Source of the DNA: Candidatus Latescibacterota bacterium
GTDB taxonomy: Bacteria; JAAXHH01
Reading direction: 5' to 3'
Length of the DNA stretch: 64,000 nucleotides
NCBI GenBank assembly: GCA_022823465.1
Contig: JAJEHX010000033.1
Span: forward strand, 118,054 to 182,053
A program made the translations under genes and the position numbers. Positions 34,592 to 44,131 of this stretch are shown here, one piece after another (the first letter of the stretch is position 1; every line of letters starts with the position of its first letter). Below the pieces are notes generated by a model, which worked only from the letters and a program-made list of their open reading frames with translations, did not search any database and had not been told where the DNA came from.

Positions 34592-34670
34592 GTTGGAACA
34601 GGGTCAGATCGTGAATTGGAACAGGGTCCGCGAGTTGGTACAGGGTCCGTGAATTGGAACAGGGTCCGCG
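34589..34670. repeat. About 20-bp imperfect tandem repeat, 4 units, before the phyH gene
   Basis: Units share TGAATTGGAACAGGGTCCGC, with variants TGAGTTGGAACAGGGTCAGA and GAGTTGGTACAGGGTCCG. They begin at the stop codon of the preceding gene and fill the gap toward the phyH ribosome site. Confidence 0.85.
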
Positions 34671-34705
34671 ATTCGCGTCCCTGGAGGTTTATAACCGGAG
34701 TTGCC

Positions 34706-35542
34706 ATGCCACTAAGCGCCATACAGGCTGGAGAGCGGTTCACCGACGAGGAAACCGGACACATTCGCCGCTGCTTTCAGCGGGACGGGTACTATGAATT
34801 CGGCAAGCTGATGGAAGACGAGGAGGTAGAGGCCCTGCGCGCCGACATGCAGCGCAAGTGGGACGACCCCCGCATGCACGAACCGGCGCGGGACCAGATC
34901 CGCGGCACCAGCCTGATGCGCATGTTCGAGTACTCCTACGCCTTTCGAGACCTGATCGTCCGCGAGCCCTTCGCCAGCCTGGCAGAAGCAATCCTCGGCG
35001 ACGACTGCCACTGCATGTCCCAGAACGCCTTGTACACGCCGCCCAATCCCAAGGCCGTCGAGGACGGACCCGGGGGATGGCACCTGGACGACCTGGTCCA
35101 TTTCCCGCTGCCGGACGACGTGCCGCGCCATGATCCCGCCGTGCCGCCGCCCTGTTTTGTCATGCAGATCTTCACCCCGCTGACCGACGTGGAAGCGGTG
35201 CGCTACGGACCTACACAGGTCGTTCCCGAAAGTCATTTCGCGGGACGCCAGCCCCATCTTCCCCACGAGCAGGACCGGCCGGAATTCGACGGCAAGGGAC
35301 CCCACTCCTTCCTCGTCCGGAAGGGTGACGCCTACATGTTCAACAACCAGGTCTGGCACCGCGGGGCGCCGAACGCGTCGGACCGCACCCGGCTCATGGC
35401 CGGCGTCACCTACAGCAAGCGCTTCATCGCTCAGAAACTCTACCCCTTTATCGACTACCGCATGCCCGACCACGTGTGGGCCGAGGCTTCGCCCCGCCTG
35501 CAGCGCATGTTGGGCCGGCACAGCAAAGGAGCGTACGGCTGA
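34706..35542 (+). CDS. Phytanoyl-CoA dioxygenase (PhyH) family Fe(II)/2-oxoglutarate oxygenase
   Basis: The 278-residue protein shows the facial triad as WHLDDLVHF (HxD) near residue 128 and NQVWHRGAPN near 215. RTRLMAG provides the 2-oxoglutarate-binding Arg. Family members hydroxylate acyl-CoAs or diverse small molecules; the substrate here is not deducible. The ATG at MPLSAIQ has GGAG 6 bp upstream. Upstream in-frame codons come from the tandem repeat and are unlikely to be translated. Its stop overlaps the SDR start (TGATG). Confidence 0.85.
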   Translation: MPLSAIQAGERFTDEETGHIRRCFQRDGYYEFGKLMEDEEVEALRADMQRKWDDPRMHEPARDQIRGTSLMRMFEYSYAFRDLIVREPFASLAEAILGDDCHCMSQNALYTPPNPKAVEDGPGGWHLDDLVHFPLPDDVPRHDPAVPPPCFVMQIFTPLTDVEAVRYGPTQVVPESHFAGRQPHLPHEQDRPEFDGKGPHSFLVRKGDAYMFNNQVWHRGAPNASDRTRLMAGVTYSKRFIAQKLYPFIDYRMPDHVWAEASPRLQRMLGRHSKGAYG

Positions 35543-36315
35543 TGGCTGATGAGTCGACGCAGTCTGAACGGTCCGCGGAATTCGCGGGCCGCACCGCCCT
35601 GGTAACCGGCGGTTCCCGGGGGATCGGGCGATCCACCTGCGTCATGCTGGCGGAATATGGCGCCCGGGTGGCGATCAACTACACGAGCAACGAGGACGCG
35701 GCAAAAACGACGCTTGGCATGGTAGAAGAAGCCGGCAGCGAGGGCCTGATCGTGAAGGCCGACGTATCATCGGAAGCCGACGTGGACCGCATGGCCGCGG
35801 AGGTGCGGTCGCGCCTGGGTCCGGTCGACCTGCTGGTAAACAACGCAGGTATCGCAACGAGCCAGCCCCACTCGGAGCTCGCCTTCGCAGACTGGAAACG
35901 CATGTTCGAGGTGAACGTGGACGGCGTGTTCCTGACGACCTGGGCGGTGAAGGACGAAATGATCGCCCGCGGTTTCGGCCGGATCGTCAACGTGGCTTCG
36001 CTTGCCGGGGTGATCCTGAAGAAGGAAATGATCCACTACGCCACCACCAAGGCGGCGGTTATCTCCCTGACGCGGCACTGTTCCGAGGCTTTCGCGCCCC
36101 ACAACATCCGGGTGAACTGCGTGGCGCCGGGGCTGACCGACACCGACCTGGCCGGGACGGGCAATCCGGGCACCATCGACCGGCTCATCGCCTCTACGCC
36201 CCTGGGCCGTATCGGACAACCCGGCGAAATGGCCTCGGTGATCCGCTTCCTGCTTTCCGAAGATTCCAGCTTCGTGACAGGCCAGACGGTCGTGGCCTGC
36301 GGCGGCCGGAGCTGA
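35542..36315 (+). CDS. Short-chain dehydrogenase/reductase, FabG-like
   Basis: This NAD(P)-dependent oxidoreductase (257 residues) has the TGGSRGIG cofactor motif near residue 20, NNAG near 98, and the catalytic Ser...YATTK pair near 160-165. The tail SSFVTGQTVVACGGR is typical of 3-oxoacyl-ACP reductases and sugar or polyol dehydrogenases. It is translationally coupled to the PhyH gene, so it may oxidise or reduce that enzyme's product. A general fatty-acid role is less likely, since no fab genes are nearby. Confidence 0.85.
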   Translation: MADESTQSERSAEFAGRTALVTGGSRGIGRSTCVMLAEYGARVAINYTSNEDAAKTTLGMVEEAGSEGLIVKADVSSEADVDRMAAEVRSRLGPVDLLVNNAGIATSQPHSELAFADWKRMFEVNVDGVFLTTWAVKDEMIARGFGRIVNVASLAGVILKKEMIHYATTKAAVISLTRHCSEAFAPHNIRVNCVAPGLTDTDLAGTGNPGTIDRLIASTPLGRIGQPGEMASVIRFLLSEDSSFVTGQTVVACGGRS

Positions 36316-36378
36316 GCTGCCCGCGGCCCGGAGCCGCCGCGTGGCTGCCTGCGATGGCTGGAACCGGGCGAGCGAATC

Positions 36379-38346
<1,968 letters not shown>

Positions 38347-38476
38347 GTTCGGTCTCCGGTTTTAGCTGACAGGTGATTCCTTTTGATGTTCGGCGTGTAT
38401 CAGGTCCGCCTCAGTTTTTCTGGTGCGGCCTGATCTCACCGGGGCGTGTGGGGGCGACCGGGAGGAATACCGGTCA

Positions 38477-39262
38477 TTACGCCACTTCCACGTCGACGCG
38501 GTCACCGGGCGCCGCGTCCAGCAGGCCGGCCGCGCTGCCTCCATTTACGGCAATCTCAAGCAGTCCCGCGCTGTCCAGAATGGCCAGGGCCGTCCCGCCT
38601 TCCGCTTCGTCGTAGGAGGCGCATACCCGGTCCAGGGACAGGCCGGCCAACCTGATCTGAAACCGCTTCTCCCGGGTCGTTTCCAGGAAGAGGGATTCGC
38701 CGATATCCGTTATTATATTGCCATAACGGTCGATATGCAATACGTGACCGGTGATCCCTCCTCCGTGCACGGATGGTTCGGTGATCGATCCGGTGTGGTA
38801 ATCGTCAATCTCGGGTCCGAAGTCGGTAACGGACCTGCCCAGCGTGAGATGGGCCGCCACCGGCGCGAAGACGTCCCGGCCGTGGAACGTATTGCTGACG
38901 CGCGGCAGCATGAAACGGGGCTCTGTCACGGAAATGACGCGGAGATCGGTCTCCCGGGCAAACACGTGGGCGAAAAGGCCGTTGTCCGGCCCGACGAACC
39001 GGTGCCGGGGCGTTTCCACGACCAGGGCCCGTCTCTGGCCGCCCACGCCCGGGTCCACCACGGCCACGTGCACGGTGCCGTCCGGGAAGTAGGGATAGGC
39101 GGTGCGAAGGATGAAGGCGCCTTCCTCGATCCGCTGGGGTGTGATCCCGTGGGACAGGTCCACGATCCGGGCCTCCGGACAGATCCCCAGGATGACCCCC
39201 TTCATGGTGCCCACGAACGCGTCGCGGTGGCCGAAGTCGGTAAGGAGCGTGATCACGGACAT
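38477..39262 (-). CDS. S-adenosylmethionine hydrolase (adenosine-forming), DUF62/chlorinase-fluorinase family
   Basis: The 261-residue protein belongs to the SAM hydroxide adenosyltransferase family, which includes fluorinase and chlorinase. It has LLTDFGHRDAFVGTMKGVIL at the N-terminus, VVDPGVGGQRR near residue 68, and the PDNGLF box near 92. The C-terminal beta domain has a DRYGNIITDI segment. Most members hydrolyse SAM to adenosine and methionine. It overlaps the upstream methyltransferase gene by 10 bp, so a SAM user and a SAM degrader are co-produced. Confidence 0.88.
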   Translation of the reverse strand: MSVITLLTDFGHRDAFVGTMKGVILGICPEARIVDLSHGITPQRIEEGAFILRTAYPYFPDGTVHVAVVDPGVGGQRRALVVETPRHRFVGPDNGLFAHVFARETDLRVISVTEPRFMLPRVSNTFHGRDVFAPVAAHLTLGRSVTDFGPEIDDYHTGSITEPSVHGGGITGHVLHIDRYGNIITDIGESLFLETTREKRFQIRLAGLSLDRVCASYDEAEGGTALAILDSAGLLEIAVNGGSAAGLLDAAPGDRVDVEVA

Positions 39263-40113
39263 GGCTTGGCGGCTTTCTCGTCGCGGGATGGGGCACCCGC
39301 TCGCGGTTTCGATTCGCTGGTCGGCCTGGCCTGCCTGGCCTGCCCGATCAGAATGTTCCGGGGGGCGTCGGCGCTGACCGGGCTTCCGTCGAAATCACCG
39401 TAGGTCTGCGTGACCTTCAGCCCGGCCCGATCCATCATGGCGTCGAGTTCATCCAGGGTATACATGCGCACGGACTCGTCGTAGCTTCGCTCCATGCCCT
39501 CTTCCCTGATTCGCACGTGCTTGTTTATGCGTACGTGATCGCCCACCGCTGTCGGATCTCCCGTGATCCAGCGATGCTGGTCGACTTCCATGCCTTCCAC
39601 GGTGCGGCTGTCCGCCGGGACGAGCGTGGAGACGACGTATTCGCGGTTCAGGTAATCCATGAGGAAACGGCCCCCGGGGCGCAGCGCCCGCGAGATGGCG
39701 TCCAGCACCCGGGCGTTCTCTCCGTCCTCGTGGAAATACCCGAAGCTGGTGAAGAAATTGACCACGAGATCGAAGGCGGAGATCCCGGGCGGATCGCGCA
39801 TGTCGCCCCGGATGAAGGTGATGTCCAGTCCTTCTTCCGCTGTACGGCTGCGCGCCCGGTCAAGCAGCTCTTCGGACAGGTCCAGTCCGGTTACCCGGTA
39901 TCCCCGCCGGGCAAGTTCGAGGCTGTGCCGGCCGTCGCCGCACCCCAGGTCCAGCACGTCGCACGGTGGAGCGATGTCCAGTCTTTCGAGGAGGAAATCG
40001 ACCTGGCGGCGCGCTTCCTCGTCGTTTCTATGGGGATACACCCGCAGGTAGTCGAAACGAAAGGCGGTTTTGTACCAGTCGGATGCCGGACTGCGATGAG
40101 AATCCATGCCCAC
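39253..40113 (-). CDS. Class I SAM-dependent methyltransferase
   Basis: The 286-residue protein has motif I VLDLGCGDGRHSLELARRG near residue 54, an acidic loop GLDLSEELLDRA, and a post-I motif VNFFTSFGYF. These resemble the Methyltransf_25/11 families. The substrate is unknown. The C-terminus (QARQARPTSE onward) comes from a short 9-bp repeat array. It is the first gene of a two-gene unit with the SAM hydrolase. Confidence 0.85.
   Translation of the reverse strand: MGMDSHRSPASDWYKTAFRFDYLRVYPHRNDEEARRQVDFLLERLDIAPPCDVLDLGCGDGRHSLELARRGYRVTGLDLSEELLDRARSRTAEEGLDITFIRGDMRDPPGISAFDLVVNFFTSFGYFHEDGENARVLDAISRALRPGGRFLMDYLNREYVVSTLVPADSRTVEGMEVDQHRWITGDPTAVGDHVRINKHVRIREEGMERSYDESVRMYTLDELDAMMDRAGLKVTQTYGDFDGSPVSADAPRNILIGQARQARPTSESKPRAGAPSRDEKAAKPCP
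39319..39345. repeat. 9-bp tandem repeat array, 3 units, near the methyltransferase C-terminus
   Basis: Plus-strand units are GGTCGGCCT, GGCCTGCCT and GGCCTGCCC. This is the shortest and most divergent array of the family. Confidence 0.65.
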
Positions 40114-40150
40114 CTGCCGGGTCTATTGGTTCGTGAATCGACGACTTTCC

Positions 40151-40178
40151 AATATACAATTCAGCGGTTTCGCGTCAA
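40151..40178 (-). promoter_or_regulatory. Sigma70-type promoter for methyltransferase and SAM hydrolase
   Basis: On the minus strand TTGACG, 16 bp and TATATT are found. The expected transcript start is about 30 bases before the methyltransferase ATG. Confidence 0.6.
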
Positions 40179-40218
40179 TCCGAGAATCCCGGTCCGCCCG
40201 GTACCACGGCGCTTTCTG

Positions 40219-40247
40219 TTGACAACAGGTACTCATACGTTTAGTTT
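40219..40247 (+). promoter_or_regulatory. Sigma70-type promoter for the small acidic protein
   Basis: TTGACA, 17 bp and TAGTTT lie about 60 bp before the ATG at 40310. It is divergent from the methyltransferase promoter. Confidence 0.6.
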
Positions 40248-40309
40248 TCAGTTGTCGATTCACGGCCGCGGCGGCAAGCGTTGCGGCCCGGCTCAGACCG
40301 GAGCGAATC

Positions 40310-40633
40310 ATGGCCAGTAAAGACAAGCGCGAAAACGGTTCCGCGATGGACGATGCGGAATTCGAAAAGCTGCTCGATGAAATGGACGAACTGGGCCGCC
40401 AGGCCGATGTTCTGCGCGAAAAGGTGAATCATCTCATCGATGAAATGCGGGAGAACGACGTCGTGGCGGACGAGGAAGTGGTGGACGAAACCGGCGACGT
40501 CGCGGTGGGTGAAGAAGCCAAGGAGGATGGGAATCCGGAAGATAGTTTTGAAGAGGAAGGTGAACGGCAAGCTGTCGATGATTCGGAAAACCCGCCCCCG
40601 CAAGAACCTCCGGCTGCCGGAATTACACACTAA
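40310..40633 (+). CDS. Small, highly acidic protein of unknown function
   Basis: The 107-residue protein has a predicted helical or coiled-coil N-terminal half (DAEFEKLLDEMDELGRQADV, then LREKVNHLIDEM). The C-terminal half is dominated by Glu and Asp and finishes with a Pro-rich PPPQEPPA tail. No family is recognised. A dedicated promoter is visible upstream, which supports it as a real gene. It converges on the sugar kinase gene. Confidence 0.6.
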   Translation: MASKDKRENGSAMDDAEFEKLLDEMDELGRQADVLREKVNHLIDEMRENDVVADEEVVDETGDVAVGEEAKEDGNPEDSFEEEGERQAVDDSENPPPQEPPAAGITH

Positions 40634-40683
40634 ATCCGCCGCGCGACCCCCGGCCGAAGCACCGCCCGCCGGCCGTATCCGGT

Positions 40684-41655
40684 TCACATACCCGTCCGTC
40701 CCCCGATCTCCCTGAACACACCGAACGCCTCTTCCCTGGAAGGAATCGAGTAGGTCGCCCCGCGGCCGCGGATCTTGAGTCCGGCCATGACGGTGCCGAG
40801 GCGCGCGGATTCGACGGCGCTCATGCCCTGGGTCAGTCCGTACAGCAGACCGCCGTTGAATACATCGCCCGCGCCGGAGGTATCGGACACGTTTTCCGGT
40901 ACGTAGGCGGGAAGTTCCTGGATCTCATCGCCTACGCCGAGCATGGCGCCTGCCGCGCCGCATTTCACCGCGACCATAGGCACGCCCCTTTGCCGCGCCG
41001 ACCCGATCACCACCCTGGCATCGTCCGTACCGAATAGGGCTTCGCTTTCTTCGGGTGCGCTGGGCAGGAGTATGTCCACGTGAGGAAGAATCTCGTCCAG
41101 GGCGTTGCGGGCTTCCTCCAGAGACCAGAGTCCCAGCCTGAGGTTGGTGTCGAAGGCCGTCACGACGTTTCGTTCCCGGGCAATCCGAAAGGCCTCGAGT
41201 ACGGCGGCCCGGGCGCTCTTCGAAATGGCCTGGGTGATGCCGCTGGCATAGACGACTCTCGCGCTTCCGATGTAATCCGGATCGATGTCGGCCGGTTCGA
41301 GGAAGCTCGCCGCGCTGCCCGCCCGGTAGTAGGTGAATTCCCTTTCGCCGCCGGGCAGGATGGAGATGAAGTAGAGGCCGTTGGGCCGGTCCAGCGGGGT
41401 GGCGCAACGCAGGTCGATGCCTTCCGATCGCCACGCCCCGGTCAGGAAATCCTGGAAGGGATCGTTGCCGACGTGGGTGACGTACCCGGCCCTGGCGCCG
41501 AGGCGGGAAGCCGCCACGAGCATGTTCATGGTGTCGCCGGCGAAGGTGCGGGTATAGGTATCGGTTGTGGCCAGGGGGCCTTCGCAGAACATCTCGATCA
41601 TGCACTCGCCGATCGAGACGATATCCAGTTCAGCCGGTCTGTCCGGTATCCGCAC
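40684..41655 (-). CDS. PfkB-family sugar kinase (2-keto-3-deoxygluconate kinase-like)
   Basis: The 323-residue ribokinase-fold enzyme has a VSIGECMIEMF N-terminus, a GGxxNxxxxxARLG-like segment (AGDTMNMLVAASRLGARAGY), and the C-terminal PfkB signature DTSGAGDVFNGGLLYGL with the catalytic Asp. Family members phosphorylate KDG, fructose or nucleosides. The GEC-EMF start and TYYRAGSAAS segment favour a KDG-kinase-like enzyme, but this is tentative. A GTG start with AAGGT upstream lies 8 bp after the O-methyltransferase stop. Confidence 0.85.
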   Translation of the reverse strand: MRIPDRPAELDIVSIGECMIEMFCEGPLATTDTYTRTFAGDTMNMLVAASRLGARAGYVTHVGNDPFQDFLTGAWRSEGIDLRCATPLDRPNGLYFISILPGGEREFTYYRAGSAASFLEPADIDPDYIGSARVVYASGITQAISKSARAAVLEAFRIARERNVVTAFDTNLRLGLWSLEEARNALDEILPHVDILLPSAPEESEALFGTDDARVVIGSARQRGVPMVAVKCGAAGAMLGVGDEIQELPAYVPENVSDTSGAGDVFNGGLLYGLTQGMSAVESARLGTVMAGLKIRGRGATYSIPSREEAFGVFREIGGRTGM

Positions 41656-41663
41656 GGCGGACC

Positions 41664-42293
41664 TTACCTCTTTACGCTGACGGCCACGCCGTCCCGCAGT
41701 GGGATGATCGTCGTCCAGACCTCGTCGGTACCGTAGGCTTTTTTGTTGTACGCCTGGATGGCCGAAGTCCACCGGTCGTCGGACGGCTCGGTCACGCGTC
41801 CGCTCCAGAGCACGTTGTCGGTGATCAGCAGGCCGCCCTGCCGGATACGCGGCAGCGCCAGGTCGAATACGCGGGGATAGTCGTGCTTGTCCACGTCGTT
41901 GAAGATCAGGTCGAAGCTGCCCTCGGTCTGCTCCAGCAGATCCAGCGCGTCGCCCACCTGGATCACGACGCGGTCCGCCACGCCGGCGCGCTCGATGAAC
42001 CCGCGGGCCTGGGCGGCGTTCTCCTCGCTGCCGTCTGAGTAGTACACCCGGCCTTCCGGGCCCACCGCCCGGGCGAGCCAGATGGTCGAATAGCCGATGG
42101 CCGATCCCATTTCGAACACGCGGCGGGCGCCGCTCAACCGGGCCATCTGATACAGCACGCGGCCGACCAGGGGGCCGACGATGGGAATCCGCTCCGCGCC
42201 GGCCTTTTCCTCCATCTCGGTCAGCACCGCGTCCCGGTCGGGCATGAGGCCGGTCAGGTAACCGTCCAGCGCTTCGGACAATACGTTGGGCAT
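41664..42293 (-). CDS. SAM-dependent O-methyltransferase (caffeoyl-CoA/MdmC family)
   Basis: The 209-residue protein has motif I VFEMGSAIGYSTIWLARAVG near residue 60, an EGRVYYSDGSE segment, and FDLIFNDVDKHDYP, the metal- and SAM-binding region of class I catechol-type O-methyltransferases. Similar small enzymes act on diverse phenolics and even proteins. It precedes the sugar kinase by 8 bp and follows mlaD by about 95 bp. Confidence 0.88.
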   Translation of the reverse strand: MPNVLSEALDGYLTGLMPDRDAVLTEMEEKAGAERIPIVGPLVGRVLYQMARLSGARRVFEMGSAIGYSTIWLARAVGPEGRVYYSDGSEENAAQARGFIERAGVADRVVIQVGDALDLLEQTEGSFDLIFNDVDKHDYPRVFDLALPRIRQGGLLITDNVLWSGRVTEPSDDRWTSAIQAYNKKAYGTDEVWTTIIPLRDGVAVSVKR

Positions 42294-42387
42294 GGGGTTG
42301 TTGCTCCTGTCTTTGTCACGTATAACGATTTGGTACTTCGCAAGCCATCGCGTTTCGCCTGTACATACCTGCGAATGGGCGGTTGGT

Positions 42388-43317
42388 TCAGAAGATCTCG
42401 ACGGTCACGTACCGGCGGGGATTGGTCTTCAAGTCGACGACGAGTTCGTTGAGGTTGGTCACCAGGCGGTCCATATTTGCGGCCACCCCGACCACGTCTT
42501 CGTACAGGGTTTCATCCTGGACCAGCTTGCCGAGGGTACCCTCGCCCCGGTCGATGCGCGTGATGATGTTGTCGAGGGCCGCCGTCGTAGTCTGCAGTTC
42601 GTCCAGCATGGTGTCCAACCGGCCCGAGGTGCTTGCCAGGTTGTCCAACGTGCTCGAGATCTTGGCCTTTTCGGTCTCGCTCAGGTTCTTCGCATTGACC
42701 ACCAGCGAATCCATGTTGGCCAGGACCCGGTTGAACTGGGCGCTCTCGCGTTTGATGGTCTTCTGCAGCTCGACGGTCAGGTCGTGCATGCCGGCGAGAC
42801 TGCTCTTGATCGATTTTTCCCGGTCGGGATCCAGGAGGATGTTGGCGTTTTTCAGCAGATCGCGAAAGTTCACCGTGACGGAGTCGACCTGGGTGAACAT
42901 ATCGGAAATCCCCGGCGCGGACGTACCCTCCAACTTGCCCCCCGGAGGAACCATCTGCTCACTCACGCCCTGGCGGATGTTGATGGACTTCTCGCCCATG
43001 ACGCTTCGCGAGATCACTTCAACCTGCGAATCCTCGGGGATCTTGTAGGGCTCGTCGATACGCAGGGTGACGATGGGGGTCAGGTCGTCGAGCGTCACGG
43101 CCTCCACCTTGCCGATGCGCACGCCGCCCACAAGGATCGGGTCGGTGGATTTGACCCCGACGGCGCTGCTCAAACGCACATCGAGGAGGTAGGTATCTCC
43201 CGTCACGCGCCATTCTTTCAGATAGAACAGGCCCCAGACGAAAATGATAATCGCCAGGAGAAATACCATGCCCAGTTTCGCTTCGTCGGGCAGCATACTC
43301 TTCTTCTCAAACGTCAC
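42388..43317 (-). CDS. mlaD: MlaD/Mce-domain lipid-transport protein
   Basis: MlaD-type proteins form hexameric periplasmic rings that pass phospholipid between membranes. The 309-residue protein has one N-terminal TM helix (GMVFLLAIIIFVWGLFYL), an MCE domain (about 40-115, VRLSSAVGVKSTDPILVGGV), and a long helical C-terminal region with NLSETEKAKISSTLDNLA. It follows mlaE by 15 bp. The usual ATPase gene mlaF is not beside it. Confidence 0.9.
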   Translation of the reverse strand: MTFEKKSMLPDEAKLGMVFLLAIIIFVWGLFYLKEWRVTGDTYLLDVRLSSAVGVKSTDPILVGGVRIGKVEAVTLDDLTPIVTLRIDEPYKIPEDSQVEVISRSVMGEKSINIRQGVSEQMVPPGGKLEGTSAPGISDMFTQVDSVTVNFRDLLKNANILLDPDREKSIKSSLAGMHDLTVELQKTIKRESAQFNRVLANMDSLVVNAKNLSETEKAKISSTLDNLASTSGRLDTMLDELQTTTAALDNIITRIDRGEGTLGKLVQDETLYEDVVGVAANMDRLVTNLNELVVDLKTNPRRYVTVEIF

Positions 43318-43332
43318 GGCGCACCTCTTGGT

Positions 43333-44109
43333 CTACAGGATCGTCCTGGCCAGCAGATAGTCCAGGCACAAAATCAATATACATGATACGACCACCGTAT
43401 TGGTGGTCGCCTTGCCCACGCCTTCCGCGCCCGACCCCGGTTTCACCTTGAATCCCTGGTAGCAGGCGACCGTTGTGATCGTAATCCCGAAGCAGAAGGC
43501 CTTGGACAGTCCGAAAAAGGCGTCCTTGGTCCGGAAAAACTCACGCATGCCCCGCTCGAAATCGGGGATGCTCACCTGCATCCGGTCTATGGCCGCGACC
43601 ATGCCCGAAAGCACCCCGATCAGGTCGGCGAAGACCACGAGGACCGGGAGCATGAACATGCCGGCGAGGATGCGGGGGATCGCCAGGTAGATGATGGGGT
43701 TCATCGCCATCACTTCGTAGGCGTCGATCTGCTCGGTCACCCGCATGGTGCCGAGTTCGGCCGCGATGGTGGCGCCCACCCGTCCCGACAGCACCAGGCC
43801 GCCAAGCACCGGCGCGAGTTCGAGGACCACCGATGAAAGGACAACGCTGCCCACCAGGTAGGCGGGCACGTACCCCTGGAACTGGTATCCCGTCTGTACC
43901 GCCGTCACCAGGCCGGCGAAGAAGGCGATGATCAGGACGATCGGCATGGAATGAATGCCGATCTCGAACATCTGGTGGACCATCAGCCCCCAGTACGTCC
44001 GGATCTTCGGCAGGTTCCGGACGACTTCGACCATCATCATGCCGAAGTCGCCGATGTTCGTCAGCGCCCAGAGGACGCGCCTGCCGAGGAAGGAGAAAAA
44101 GGGGGTCAT
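43333..44109 (-). CDS. mlaE: MlaE-family phospholipid ABC permease
   Basis: The 258-residue inner-membrane permease carries the family pattern: [17 protein letters not shown] near residue 64, then [40 protein letters not shown], and a C-terminal [20 protein letters not shown]. It has five or six TM helices. It lies between the membrane pyrophosphatase and mlaD genes. The Mla system normally also needs MlaF, which must be encoded elsewhere. Confidence 0.95.
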   Translation of the reverse strand: MTPFFSFLGRRVLWALTNIGDFGMMMVEVVRNLPKIRTYWGLMVHQMFEIGIHSMPIVLIIAFFAGLVTAVQTGYQFQGYVPAYLVGSVVLSSVVLELAPVLGGLVLSGRVGATIAAELGTMRVTEQIDAYEVMAMNPIIYLAIPRILAGMFMLPVLVVFADLIGVLSGMVAAIDRMQVSIPDFERGMREFFRTKDAFFGLSKAFCFGITITTVACYQGFKVKPGSGAEGVGKATTNTVVVSCILILCLDYLLARTIL

Positions 44110-44131
44110 GGTCGGCTTCAGGGCTACGGGG

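Noticed and set aside
34616..34705. Longer start for the PhyH protein
   Set aside because: The added residues are encoded by the tandem repeat, and the later ATG has its own GGAG site.
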